64,000 nucleotides of DNA from Pseudogemmobacter hezensis (GCF_013155295.1 NZ_JABJXT010000016.1:1-64000); one strand, 5' to 3'. Positions 8,989-17,312 are shown, counted from the first letter of the stretch. Notes: generated from the letters alone by a model not told the origin. Made by a program: numbers and translations.

Positions 8989-9782
8989 TGACCAAAGCTC
9001 CCCTTCTGTCTTTGCGCGGCCTTGGCATCCGTTTCGGCGGGCTGGTCGCGGTGGATGAGGTCAATCTCGACCTGCCGCATGGCCATATCACCTGTATCAT
9101 CGGGCCGAATGGGGCGGGGAAATCCACCCTCTTCAACCTGATCACCGGGATCTACAAACCGACCTCGGGGCAGGTGGTGCTGAACGGTGAAACAATCACC
9201 GCGCTGGCCCCGCATAAAATCGCCGCGAAAGGCATCGCGCGGACCTTCCAGTCCTCGCGGCTGTTTGAGGATCTTTCGATCCTCGACAATGTCATCATCG
9301 GCATGCATGCCCGCACCAAAACCGGGGTGCTGACGGCGCTGTTGCTGCCCTGGATCTCGCGCCGCGAGCTGGAGGCCTGCGCGACCGAGGCAGGCGACAT
9401 CCTGAACCGCATCTCGCCCGAGCTTTACGCCCGCCGCTATGAGCCGGCAGGCATCCTGCCCCAGGCCGATCGCCGCCGGCTGGAGATTGCGCGGGCGCTG
9501 GCCTCGCATCCGAAACTGATCCTGCTGGATGAACCCTCATCGGGCATGGACGACCGCGACACTGCGGGGCTTATGGCCGATATCCGCCGGGTGATGGCTG
9601 ACACGCCCGGCCTGTCGTTCCTGATTATCGAGCATGACATGCGGCTGGTGGCCGAACTGCCCGATGATGTGATCGTGATCGACTATGGCAAGAAGATTGC
9701 CGAGGGCGATTTTGCCGAAGTGCGGCTTTTGCCGCGTGTTCAGCAGGCCTATCTGGGCCAGAAGGCGGTGGAAAATGCTTGA
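8988..9782 (+). CDS. ABC transporter ATP-binding protein LivG-type
   Basis: A 264-residue ATPase of the LivG class. It contains Walker A GPNGAGKST and the LivG-typical RTFQSSRLFEDLSILDNV. The usual LSGGQ signature is altered to LPQADRRRLEIARAL, so the canonical Ser-Gly-Gly is absent, although ILLDEPSSGMDD (Walker B) and the H-loop IIEHDM are intact. A TTG codon just upstream could also initiate, but ATG at 8988 overlaps the livM stop and is preferred. The modified signature is worth checking but does not by itself imply loss of function. Confidence 0.85.
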   Translation: MTKAPLLSLRGLGIRFGGLVAVDEVNLDLPHGHITCIIGPNGAGKSTLFNLITGIYKPTSGQVVLNGETITALAPHKIAAKGIARTFQSSRLFEDLSILDNVIIGMHARTKTGVLTALLLPWISRRELEACATEAGDILNRISPELYARRYEPAGILPQADRRRLEIARALASHPKLILLDEPSSGMDDRDTAGLMADIRRVMADTPGLSFLIIEHDMRLVAELPDDVIVIDYGKKIAEGDFAEVRLLPRVQQAYLGQKAVENA

Positions 9783-10473
9783 ACTCTCTGATGTCAGCAC
9801 CTTTTACGGCCAGGTCCAGATGCTGCGCGGCCTGTCTTTGTCGGTGCGCAAGGGCGAGCTGGTCTGCCTTCTGGGTCCGAATGGCGCCGGGAAATCCACC
9901 ACCTTCAAGGCGCTGACCGGGCTTTTGCCGCTTGCAGGCGGCTCGGTTCGGATGATGGGCCAGGATGTGACCCGCACCGGAACCGATAAGCTGGCGGCAC
10001 TTGGGGTTGGTTTCGTGCCCGAGGGGCGCAGGCTGTTCCCCTCGCTGACGGTGCGCGAAAATCTGAAGCTGGGCTATGACGCCTCTGGCTGCAAGATCCC
10101 CTTTGAAACCCGGCTTGCCGCCATGTCAGAGCTGTTCCCGCGTGTGCAGGAACGGCTGAACCAGCCCGCCCGCACCATGTCTGGCGGCGAGCAGGCGATG
10201 GTTGCGCTGGCCCGCGCCCTGATTGGGGACCCGGAGCTTCTGATCATGGACGAGCCCTCGCTTGGCCTCTCGCCCAAGCTGATCGACGAGTATTTCGACA
10301 CCGTGGCGCGGATCCATTCTGAGGGCAAAACCGTGCTTTTGATCGAGCAGAACGCCGAAAAAGCCCTGACCATCGCCAATCGCGGCTATCTGGTGGTGCG
10401 CGGCCGGATCGAGGTTGAAGGCAGCCGTGAGGATATGCTGGCAGATGACACCATCCGCCATCTCTATCTGTGA
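9775..10473 (+). CDS. ABC transporter ATP-binding protein LivF-type
   Basis: A 232-residue LivF-class ATPase starting MLELSDVSTFYGQ inside the last codons of livG, an 8-base overlap. Walker A GPNGAGKST, signature MSGGEQAMVALARAL, Walker B LLIMDEPSLGL and the H-loop EQNAEKAL are all present. The glutamine-rich H-loop variant (IEQN instead of a histidine) is normal for LivF. It is the last gene of the operon and is followed by a hairpin. Confidence 0.88.
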   Translation: MLELSDVSTFYGQVQMLRGLSLSVRKGELVCLLGPNGAGKSTTFKALTGLLPLAGGSVRMMGQDVTRTGTDKLAALGVGFVPEGRRLFPSLTVRENLKLGYDASGCKIPFETRLAAMSELFPRVQERLNQPARTMSGGEQAMVALARALIGDPELLIMDEPSLGLSPKLIDEYFDTVARIHSEGKTVLLIEQNAEKALTIANRGYLVVRGRIEVEGSREDMLADDTIRHLYL

Positions 10474-10480
10474 CAGGATC

Positions 10481-10503
10481 GCCGCCCCGGCCAAAGGGGC
10501 GGC
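10481..10503. terminator. Hairpin between convergent livF and lysR
   Basis: GCCGCCCC (10481-10488) and GGGGCGGC (10496-10503) form a perfect 8-base stem with a 7-base loop in the 32-base gap between two converging genes. No T-run follows on either strand, so it may act as a bidirectional block or a Rho-assisted end. Confidence 0.5.
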
Positions 10504-10505
10504 AA

Positions 10506-11462
10506 TCAGGCCTGCGGCAGATCAGGGCCGACCGAGAGTTTCCTGATCCCCTCATGCACGCCGTCACGCAGCTTTTCGCTGCAGAACTCGATAAAGCGGC
10601 GCACGCTCAGGGATTGCGCGGTGCCACGCATGGTGACGATCCCCAGCCGCATCGGCCGCAGATCACCACGCAGCGGGATGTCGATCAGGCGGCCGCCATC
10701 CAGCGCCAGATCAATCGCCGGGCGGATATTGGCGATGGAATAGCCAAAGCGATTGGCCACCAGCGCCCGCATCACCCAGATATCGCGGGTGCGCTCGGCG
10801 ATTTTCGGGCTGCATCCGGCGGCCTGGAAAAGCGACAGGAAATAAGCCGCGCTATAGGGCAGATCCAGCAGGATCATCGGAAATTCCGCCAGCTCTTCGA
10901 TCGAGACGCTGTCGCGCCCGGCCAGCGGATGCCCCTCATGCAAGACCGCATGCGGCGGCAGGGCGCCCAGCTCATGGAACTCCATATCCGGGGGCACATC
11001 CAGATCATAGGTCAGCGCCAGATCGAAACGGGCAAGGCGCAGCCCCTCGATGATCGCGGCGTGATCCAGCTCATACTGGACGAAATCCACCTCAGGATAG
11101 GCGTTGCAGAAGGTCCGCCGTAAAGACGGGATCACCACCTGCGCACAGGTCATCAGGCAGGCGACATTCAGCGGCCCGCGCACCTGTCCCGTCACCTCAT
11201 TCGAGAGCGTGTTCAGACGCGACGCCTCAACCAGGATCCGGCGGGCATGTTCAACGAAACTGCGCCCGGCCTCGGTCAGCGACAGACCATGCGCGTGGCG
11301 ACGAATGAAAAGCGTGATGCGGAACTCGCGCTCCAGCTGCGAGATCGCCGCCGAGACCGAAGGGGCCGAGACATTGACGCGCTCTGCCGCCTCGGTGACA
11401 GAGCCGTAATCGCCAACCGCAACCAGATATTCCAGTTGCCGAAGCGTGAAACGCAGCGCCAT
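10506..11462 (-). CDS. LysR-family transcriptional regulator (cluster right end)
   Basis: A 318-residue LysR regulator converging on livF. The N-terminal helix-turn-helix occupies residues 3-62 (VTEAAERVNVSAPSVSAAIS). The effector domain follows from about residue 90. Its similarity to regulators of the NAC/Cbl/MetR-like kind is not specific enough to name a ligand. It is the second LysR gene bordering the Liv/RidA/ArgE module and could control livHMGF. It is transcribed away from the monooxygenase terminator. Confidence 0.85.
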   Translation of the reverse strand: MALRFTLRQLEYLVAVGDYGSVTEAAERVNVSAPSVSAAISQLEREFRITLFIRRHAHGLSLTEAGRSFVEHARRILVEASRLNTLSNEVTGQVRGPLNVACLMTCAQVVIPSLRRTFCNAYPEVDFVQYELDHAAIIEGLRLARFDLALTYDLDVPPDMEFHELGALPPHAVLHEGHPLAGRDSVSIEELAEFPMILLDLPYSAAYFLSLFQAAGCSPKIAERTRDIWVMRALVANRFGYSIANIRPAIDLALDGGRLIDIPLRGDLRPMRLGIVTMRGTAQSLSVRRFIEFCSEKLRDGVHEGIRKLSVGPDLPQA

Positions 11463-11572
11463 GATTCACCCCCGACCAGCCAGCATTCACACCATTATAG
11501 GGCGAGTGCAGGGGTTTTTACCAGTTTCCAGGTTCGGACTCGGCCCCGGGTTCTTTGTCGCAGGCCAGAACG

Positions 11573-11656
11573 AACAGCCTTTGGCCGGGCGCAAAGGCAT
11601 CCGGCCAAAAGCATTGATCAGATCCGGGGCCAATGGCCCTGGATTTGGCCCCGGAT
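11573..11656 (-). terminator. Tandem hairpins after the flavin monooxygenase gene
   Basis: Immediately beyond the leftward stop at 11661 lies a perfect 12-base inverted repeat, ATCCGGGGCCAA (11622-11633) with TTGGCCCCGGAT (11645-11656). About 15 bases further left is a second stem-forming pair near 11579-11611, built from CTTTGGCCGG and CCGGCCAAAAG. The stems are strong but no clean T-tract follows. I read them as a transcription end or 3' protective structure for the monooxygenase mRNA. Confidence 0.5.
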
Positions 11657-11660
11657 TGAA

Positions 11661-12896
11661 TTACTTCGCCTGCGCTGCCCGCTCTGCGATATGGCCCGCG
11701 ACCGCATCCGCATCATGCCAGACGCCCCAGATAAAGGACGAGCCACGCCGCGACAGCCAGGGCAGCCCCAGGAAGTAAAGGCCCGGAACCTCGGTCACGC
11801 CGCCTTTGTGACGCGGGCGGCCACGCTCATCGAAGATGTCCTCTTTGATCCAGCTGAAATCCAGCGCGTAGCCGGTGGCCCAGATGATCGTGGTGATCCC
11901 CTCGGCGGCCAGATCCAGCGAAAGCGTCGGCGCGGTCAGACACTCGGGGTCTGGCCCGATCAGATGCGCCTCTGGCTCGGCCGGGAAATCAAGGCCCTCT
12001 TTCTCGATATAGGCATCGGCCTGCTGCAAAAGGCCCAGATAATTCGCATCGCCCATCGCCACATTCTTCGCCAGATCCGGCGCGAAATGCATCACGCCAT
12101 CGGCAAAGCTCTGGGTCATGCCGACAAGGCCCATGCCCTCGGCGGCCAGCTTGCGGAAATCGACGGTATTGCCGCCATGCGCACCGCTGACGGCGATGGT
12201 GACGTGTTCAGTGCCCGGCGCAGGCGTCGTCGTGTCCCAGATGCCAAGCGCACCCAGCCACCAGACGAAATCCTTGCCGCGATAACGCCGCGGCGGGCGA
12301 TCATGGGCCCCGACCGACAGCCAGACCTTGCGGCCTGCGCGGCGCAGCTCATCGGCGATCTGCACACCCGACGAGCCGGCACCCACCACCAGCACGCCGC
12401 CTGCGGCCAGCTGATCGGGATTCTTGTAGCTTTGCGAATGGATCTGGATCACGTTGGTATCTGCGGGCACCACCGGCGGGATGACCGGCTTTTGGAACGG
12501 CCCGGTCGCAGCGATCACGTTTTTCGCCTCGATCACGCCATCTGCGGTTTCAACGCGGAAGGTGCCATCGGCCTGACGCGCCACCGAGGTCACATTCACC
12601 CCGCAGCGCACCGGCGATTTGTTCATCGCCACATAGGCCTCAAAATACTCGGCCACCCGGTCGTGATGGGCAAAGGCGTCGGGGTCCAGGCCCTCAAACT
12701 CCAGGTTCGGAAAGCGGTCATGCCAGGCGGGGCCATTGGCGACCAGCGAGTCCCAGCGGCCGGTCCGCCAGGCCTCGGCGATGCGGTTGCGCTCCAGCAC
12801 CAGATGCGACAGCCCGCGCCGCCCGAGATGCTCACTTGCTGCGACGCCGGCCTGCCCGGCCCCGACGACAAGCGTATCGACTTTTTCGATGGCCAT
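11661..12896 (-). CDS. Flavin-containing monooxygenase / NAD(P)-FAD oxidoreductase
   Basis: A 411-residue class B-like flavoprotein. The FAD Rossmann motif VVGAGQAGVAASEH is at the N-terminus and a second dinucleotide site, VVGAGSSGVQIADEL, lies near the middle. WATGYALDFSWI near the C-terminus matches the ATG-type motif of flavin monooxygenases. I start it at MAIEKV (ATG at 12896, GAGGG upstream) rather than five codons earlier. Family members oxidise amines, sulfides or ketones; the substrate is unknown. It is a single-gene unit with strong hairpins after it. Confidence 0.8.
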   Translation of the reverse strand: MAIEKVDTLVVGAGQAGVAASEHLGRRGLSHLVLERNRIAEAWRTGRWDSLVANGPAWHDRFPNLEFEGLDPDAFAHHDRVAEYFEAYVAMNKSPVRCGVNVTSVARQADGTFRVETADGVIEAKNVIAATGPFQKPVIPPVVPADTNVIQIHSQSYKNPDQLAAGGVLVVGAGSSGVQIADELRRAGRKVWLSVGAHDRPPRRYRGKDFVWWLGALGIWDTTTPAPGTEHVTIAVSGAHGGNTVDFRKLAAEGMGLVGMTQSFADGVMHFAPDLAKNVAMGDANYLGLLQQADAYIEKEGLDFPAEPEAHLIGPDPECLTAPTLSLDLAAEGITTIIWATGYALDFSWIKEDIFDERGRPRHKGGVTEVPGLYFLGLPWLSRRGSSFIWGVWHDADAVAGHIAERAAQAK

Positions 12897-13003
12897 TGCG
12901 GCTGCCCTCATTCGTTTTCATGCCAGACCCCGGTCACGGGGCCGCTGGTTCAGACATGAAACCGATGCGAGCCGTTTGAACATAAGCGAATCTTGCATCC
13001 GTG

Positions 13004-13020
13004 ATTAGCCATTCGCTAAT
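13004..13020. promoter_or_regulatory. Perfect dyad ATTAGC-N5-GCTAAT
   Basis: ATTAGC (13004-13009) and GCTAAT (13015-13020) are exact inverted repeats in the gap between the divergent monooxygenase and the secreted-protein gene. A related AGCGAAT lies just upstream at about 12985. The site is AT-rich against a GC-rich background, which fits an operator, but no adjacent regulator gene is obvious. Confidence 0.3.
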
Positions 13021-13168
13021 GCCTCAGCTTTGGGCAGACCGGGGGGCCATTGCCCAGGGCCTGTCCCCGCCCGGATCACCGCAATCGGCGCGGCAATGCT
13101 TGAGTTTGGCCACCGCCTGCGCTTATCTGCAGGGATATTATCCGGCTGTTTTCCACGGGACCCATAAG

Positions 13169-13552
13169 ATGAAAATGCTGTCATTGATGACTGCCATGCT
13201 GCTGGGGCTGAGCAGCACCCCCGCCCTGACCGAGGAAGAATGGTTCTTCCTGCTCAGCGGTCAGTCGCTGACCTGCCTGCGCGATCACGCCGGCGATTAT
13301 GCGCCAAAGCCGGGCGAGACGCTTTTCATCAGGGTCAGCGATTGCGGCACCGCCAATATGAAGGGCCAGGATTTCGCCGATATGGTCGTCAACAGCGCCC
13401 CCGATATCGAGGTCGCCGAAGCGGACAGCCCCGATGCCGTCGTGGCTTTCCTGGCCAGCGATTTCGAATGTCTCGCCAGCCTGCCCCTGCCCGAGGATGA
13501 CACCCTCGTCGCCTATTACCCAGAGCGCTGCGCGGTAGAAGCGCGTGACTGA
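13169..13552 (+). CDS. Small secreted four-cysteine protein of unknown function
   Basis: I do not recognise this 127-residue protein. It starts at the ATG at 13169 with a short basic end and hydrophobic core (MKMLSLMTAMLLGLSSTPAL), a plausible signal peptide cleaved before TEEEW. The frame is open upstream, but those codons lack signal-peptide character. Cysteines at 36, 59, 101 and 121 could form two disulfides, consistent with periplasmic location. The C-terminus is acidic. It overlaps the next gene by 8 bases, so the two are translationally coupled. Confidence 0.65.
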   Translation: MKMLSLMTAMLLGLSSTPALTEEEWFFLLSGQSLTCLRDHAGDYAPKPGETLFIRVSDCGTANMKGQDFADMVVNSAPDIEVAEADSPDAVVAFLASDFECLASLPLPEDDTLVAYYPERCAVEARD

Positions 13553-14141
13553 CGTTCAAAGCAATCAGGGCCAGGGCCAGCCCCCCCAGCCCGCAAACGC
13601 GCCCGCCAGGACCCTGCGGGCCTGGCCCACGCTGGATCAGCTGACCAAGATGGTCGGGCTGCTGGTTGCGGTGATCGGCATCTGGAAATATTTCTACGAT
13701 CATGCCGCCGCCCGCGAAAATGCCGCCCAGGCCCGCGCCATCGGCTATGTCGAATCCTATGCGAAAGAGCCTCTGCTGGGGGCCCGCCAGCAGCTTTACA
13801 CCTTCTGGAGCACGCAGCCCGATCTGGTAAATGTGCTGGCCGAACATTCCCTTTCCGAGCGCCAGTATGCCGCGATGCTGACCGCCAGCGTCTTTCGCAG
13901 CGATGGCGATATCGCCATCCGCGAGCCGCTTTTGCTGCTGGACAGCTTCTATAGCCAGATCAGCTTTTGCCGCGCCAGTGGCCTTTGCGACGCCGCGATC
14001 ACTGATGCCTATTTCTGCCGCGTCTCAAAGCGCAACGCGGTGGCCTATGCGCCCTTTTACACCCGCCTTGCGGCGGTCACGGGCGATACCAGCATCGGGG
14101 CAGAGCTGCAAAGCTATGCGTCTTTGTGCCAGCTGAACTGA
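13545..14141 (+). CDS. Single-pass membrane protein of unknown function
   Basis: A 198-residue protein initiated by GTG (13545) inside the end of the preceding gene. A Gln/Pro-rich N-terminus (about 25 residues) precedes one membrane segment (MVGLLVAVIGIWKYFY, about residues 36-51) and a helical extracytoplasmic or cytoplasmic domain. Five cysteines cluster in the last third (SFCRASGLCD, YFCRVS, SLCQLN). No family is recognised. Its coupling to a secreted protein and the nearby ClpP-like gene suggest an envelope function. Confidence 0.65.
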   Translation: MTDVQSNQGQGQPPQPANAPARTLRAWPTLDQLTKMVGLLVAVIGIWKYFYDHAAARENAAQARAIGYVESYAKEPLLGARQQLYTFWSTQPDLVNVLAEHSLSERQYAAMLTASVFRSDGDIAIREPLLLLDSFYSQISFCRASGLCDAAITDAYFCRVSKRNAVAYAPFYTRLAAVTGDTSIGAELQSYASLCQLN

Positions 14142-14172
14142 GCCATTCGCGCCCCCGCGTATTTTCCGCCCC

Positions 14173-14241
14173 GCCGGAGAAATGCCCCGCCGAATAATTC
14201 CCTACCGGATAATTCCCCTGCCGGAAAACTCCCTTGCCGGA
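14173..14241 (+). repeat. About 16-bp tandem repeat, five copies
   Basis: The core CCGGA or CCGAA with flanking CCC and AATT-like bases recurs with core starts at 14173, 14189, 14204, 14220 and 14236 (steps 16, 15, 16, 16). The array fills the gap before the ClpP-like gene and its last copy supplies the GGAGAG ribosome site. Copy-number change could therefore alter the leader. Confidence 0.65.
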
Positions 14242-14247
14242 GAGATC

Positions 14248-15891
14248 ATGACCCAGTCCCAAGTGCCGCCCCAAATCTCTCCCCGGATACCGCGCCGCTG
14301 CGCCCACACTCTGGCCCATACTCTGGCCCTGTCTCTGGCCGCCCTGTCTCTGGCTCTGGCCCTCGCAACTGTCCTCTCAGCGCCCGCCCTGGCGCAGACC
14401 GCGCCTCAGGACAGCCAGGCAGATCGCGCTGCTGTGCCAAAATTGCGGCCCTATGAAGATAAGGCCATGGGCTGCAGCCTGATCTTTTCCGGCCCCGTCG
14501 AGCCGGGTGATGCGAAGCTTTTCGAAGAGATGCTGACCTGGGAATTCAGGCCGTATATCCCGGAGTTCATGGGCCAGCATGGCAGCCGCATCTGCCTCGA
14601 CAGCCCAGGCGGGGCCCTGGCCGAGGCGGTTAAAATCGCAACCATCGTGCATGGAAAATATGGCACCGCCATCCCTGACGGCGCCTCATGCGAATCCGCC
14701 TGTTCGGTTATCTTCATGTCCGGGGCGGTGCATGTCGATTCAGACCCGCGCGGCGCGGTCTCTGACCGGGTGCTGCATCCGCGCGGCAGGCTGGGCTTTC
14801 ACGCCCCCGCCCTTTCGGTGCCAGGCCGCCGCTATAGCGAGGCCGAGGTGAACCGCGCCTTCGACCTGGCCATCGGCTCGGTCGGGCAGTTGCTGGGCAT
14901 CTCGGGCCAGATCAACCTGCCGGAAACCCTGCTGGCAAAGATGCTTTCGACCCCCAGCAGCGACATGTATTACATCACCCGCGTGGGCGAGGCCGCCCGC
15001 TGGCGTATCGCTGTCGCCCCCACAATCGCACCACGCAACCTGACCCCCGAGGCGGTGCTGAACGCCTGTCAGAACCACTATGCCTATCTGACCGATTATC
15101 GCGGCTCGGTCGTGTATAAGCCGCAGAAGACCCCCGCCATCGACCTCTTTGAGCCGGTCATCATGGCCCCCGACGAACATACCCTGGCCCAGCTTGCGGG
15201 TTTCGGCCAGGAACGCGCCTCAGATTGCCGCATAACCGCCGACGGCTGGGGCGATGCGGTCACTGGCCCTATCGGATATGTCTCAATTGACGAGGGCGGG
15301 ATAGGGACCGATGCCCATGACCTTTACCCCTTCCTCTATTACAGCCATTCAACCCTGATCGCGGCCCTTGCCCGCGAGGATGACCTGATCCCCGAGACGG
15401 CCGGGCTCAGCGCCCACAGCGCCCGGTGGCAGCAAGAGGCCAACGGCCTTTGCGTGACGCTGACCGGCGACGATGCGGTGCAAAGCGAGGCTTGCGTCCT
15501 GAATTCGACCGCCTCGATCGGGCCTGATATCAGCACAGGCTCCGCCCAGGAGCAGCACATCCTGCGCCATGCTTCGGGGGCCGAAACCGTGATCGGGAAA
15601 ATCGGCGGCCCCAGTGGTGACTGGCGCGTGAACGATATGCCCGCAGCCCAGGATTTCGACACCGCAAGACAGGATATGCGGCTGGCCGAACTGGCCCAAA
15701 GCCTGGGCAGCGCCGCCACCTTCACCCAGTGCTGGAGGGCCGCATCAACCACCCCCGTCGCAGGCCAGAATCTGGTCACAGGCCGGAATCTGGCCGCAGC
15801 CGGCCTGCGGTTTTGCTTTATCGGATCCGTGCCGCCTTTGGCAGATCAGGCCTCCTGGCCCCCGGTCGATATGATCGACATCTTTCAATAG
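14248..15891 (+). CDS. Exported ClpP-like (COG3904 type) putative serine protease
   Basis: A 547-residue exported protein. The start at 14248 follows GGAGAG and opens a long hydrophobic signal (about residues 20-50, ending ALAQ). Residues 115-190 resemble periplasmic ClpP/crotonase-fold proteins of the COG3904 type: LDSPGG at 118-122, CESACSVIFMSG with candidate nucleophile S150, and RLGFHAP with candidate H185. The order and spacing recall the ClpP Ser and His. The C-terminal half (about 280-547) has several cysteines and no recognised domain. Catalysis is inferred from the motif only. It ends an apparent three-gene envelope cluster. Confidence 0.65.
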   Translation: MTQSQVPPQISPRIPRRCAHTLAHTLALSLAALSLALALATVLSAPALAQTAPQDSQADRAAVPKLRPYEDKAMGCSLIFSGPVEPGDAKLFEEMLTWEFRPYIPEFMGQHGSRICLDSPGGALAEAVKIATIVHGKYGTAIPDGASCESACSVIFMSGAVHVDSDPRGAVSDRVLHPRGRLGFHAPALSVPGRRYSEAEVNRAFDLAIGSVGQLLGISGQINLPETLLAKMLSTPSSDMYYITRVGEAARWRIAVAPTIAPRNLTPEAVLNACQNHYAYLTDYRGSVVYKPQKTPAIDLFEPVIMAPDEHTLAQLAGFGQERASDCRITADGWGDAVTGPIGYVSIDEGGIGTDAHDLYPFLYYSHSTLIAALAREDDLIPETAGLSAHSARWQQEANGLCVTLTGDDAVQSEACVLNSTASIGPDISTGSAQEQHILRHASGAETVIGKIGGPSGDWRVNDMPAAQDFDTARQDMRLAELAQSLGSAATFTQCWRAASTTPVAGQNLVTGRNLAAAGLRFCFIGSVPPLADQASWPPVDMIDIFQ

Positions 15892-16010
15892 GCGGCGGCA
15901 ATTCCGGGTGCGGTCCGGGGATGCCGGATCAGAGCGGGCGGGCCGGCCAACCACCCCATCCAGATTTTTATTGCTTCCTATGCGCTTATCAGCAGTATGG
16001 AGACATGCCC

Positions 16011-16050
16011 GGCCCCGACAGGTTGCTTCGCCTGTGTGGCCGTCTTTTTT
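16011..16050 (+). terminator. Rho-independent terminator after the ClpP-like gene
   Basis: GGCC (16011-16014) and ACAGG (16018-16022) pair with CCTGT (16031-16035) and GGCC (16038-16041) across an internal loop. The stem is followed by TCTTTTTT (16043-16050). Stem plus T-run is a good intrinsic terminator, lying about 120 bases after the upstream stop. Confidence 0.65.
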
Positions 16051-16100
16051 AGCCATATCGATGAGGGCAAAGGCAGTTATCGATTGGGGTGAGCCAGATC

Positions 16101-16123
16101 GCATCAACCGCTCAGGTTGGTGC
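16101..16123. promoter_or_regulatory. Inverted repeat upstream of the baeRF-like gene
   Basis: GCATCAACC (16101-16109) and GGTTGGTGC (16115-16123) match in 8 of 9 positions around a 5-base centre, about 50 bases before the GTG start at 16172. It could be an operator or a leader hairpin. Confidence 0.3.
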
Positions 16124-16171
16124 AAGCCCTCTGATCTGGCGGGTTCCGGTAATGAGTAAGAGGAGCATTCA

Positions 16172-17293
16172 GTGCTTTATGTCGACATTCCTACCCGAGA
16201 CGAGATTACCAGGCTGACAGAAATCCGGGCCGAAGGCTGTGCCTCGATCTATCTGCCGACAACACCCGTCACGCAAGAGATCGAAACCGCGCGCATCGAG
16301 CTGGGGAATTTCGCCCGCGACGCGCTGGAACAGCTGCAGAAACGGGGCCTTCACAAGCGCGACCTGGATGCCATTTCCGAAGCGCTGGATGATCTGGCCG
16401 ATGATGACGGGTTCTGGGCGCATCAGGCCCATAGCCTTGCCATCTTCGTGACCCCGGACCGGATCCTGACCTATCGCCTGCCCAACCGGCTTGCGCCGCT
16501 GGTGATGGTTTCAGACCGGCTGCATCTGAAGCCGCTGTTCCGCACGATCACTTTCCCGCATTCGGCCTTCGTGCTGGCCCTGGCTGAAAACTCGGTCCGT
16601 CTGGTCGAAATCGACGCCGATCTGCCCCCGCGGGAGATCAAAGTCGGGGATATGCCAAAGGATGTGGCCTCGGCGGCGGGGCTGGCCTCTATCAAAGGGC
16701 GCGGCCATTATCGCCGCATGGGCGGCACCGAGGGGCAAAATGTCCGGCTGGAGCAATATGCCCGCAAGATCGACACCGCTTTGCGCACGGTTCTGACCGG
16801 GCGCGAGACGCCGCTGATCCTGGCTGCAACGGGGCGGCTGGCCTCGGTCTTTCGCCGGCTGAACACCTATCCGCATCTGCTGGAAGGCGGGATTTCCGAC
16901 AATCCCGAACAGATGTCAGAGGCGCAGCTGGCTGCGGCTTCACGTCCCGTGCTTGACGCCTCTTATGAGGCGGAACTGGCCGACCTGCGTGATCTGTATG
17001 AGCGCCGCAGCAGCGAGCAGCGCACCACCACCGATATCTCTGATGCAGCCCGCGCCGCCACTTTCGGTGCGATCCAGGTGCTGCTGGTCGATATTGACGC
17101 CGTGGTGCCCGGCCAGATCGACGCTGACACCGGGGCGGTCACCTTCTCGGACATCAGTGATGTTACCGCCTATGGCGTGGTCGATGAGATTACCGCCCGG
17201 GCGCTTGCCAGCGGTGCGCGCATTCTTGGCGTGCGACGTCAGGATCTGCCAGGCGGCAAAGATCTGGCCGCAATCCTGCGCTACCCACTGTGA
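16172..17293 (+). CDS. baeRF-family (release-factor-like) protein
   Basis: A 373-residue protein resembling the bacterial archaeo-eukaryotic release factor (baeRF) families, which have eRF1-like domains and are suspected to act on ribosomes. Recognition rests on overall layout: an N-terminal domain (ASIYLPTTPVTQEIETARIE), a middle domain (LILAATGRLASVFRRLNTYP) and a C-terminal domain ending in a GVRRQDLPGG segment. It uses GTG, well placed after AAGAGGAG. It has its own promoter region after a terminator. The name is a family-level call; a link to the arginase-family operon 75 bases downstream is not evident. Confidence 0.6.
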   Translation: MLYVDIPTRDEITRLTEIRAEGCASIYLPTTPVTQEIETARIELGNFARDALEQLQKRGLHKRDLDAISEALDDLADDDGFWAHQAHSLAIFVTPDRILTYRLPNRLAPLVMVSDRLHLKPLFRTITFPHSAFVLALAENSVRLVEIDADLPPREIKVGDMPKDVASAAGLASIKGRGHYRRMGGTEGQNVRLEQYARKIDTALRTVLTGRETPLILAATGRLASVFRRLNTYPHLLEGGISDNPEQMSEAQLAAASRPVLDASYEAELADLRDLYERRSSEQRTTTDISDAARAATFGAIQVLLVDIDAVVPGQIDADTGAVTFSDISDVTAYGVVDEITARALASGARILGVRRQDLPGGKDLAAILRYPL

Positions 17294-17312
17294 CCCTGCT
17301 TTGGTCGAAAGG

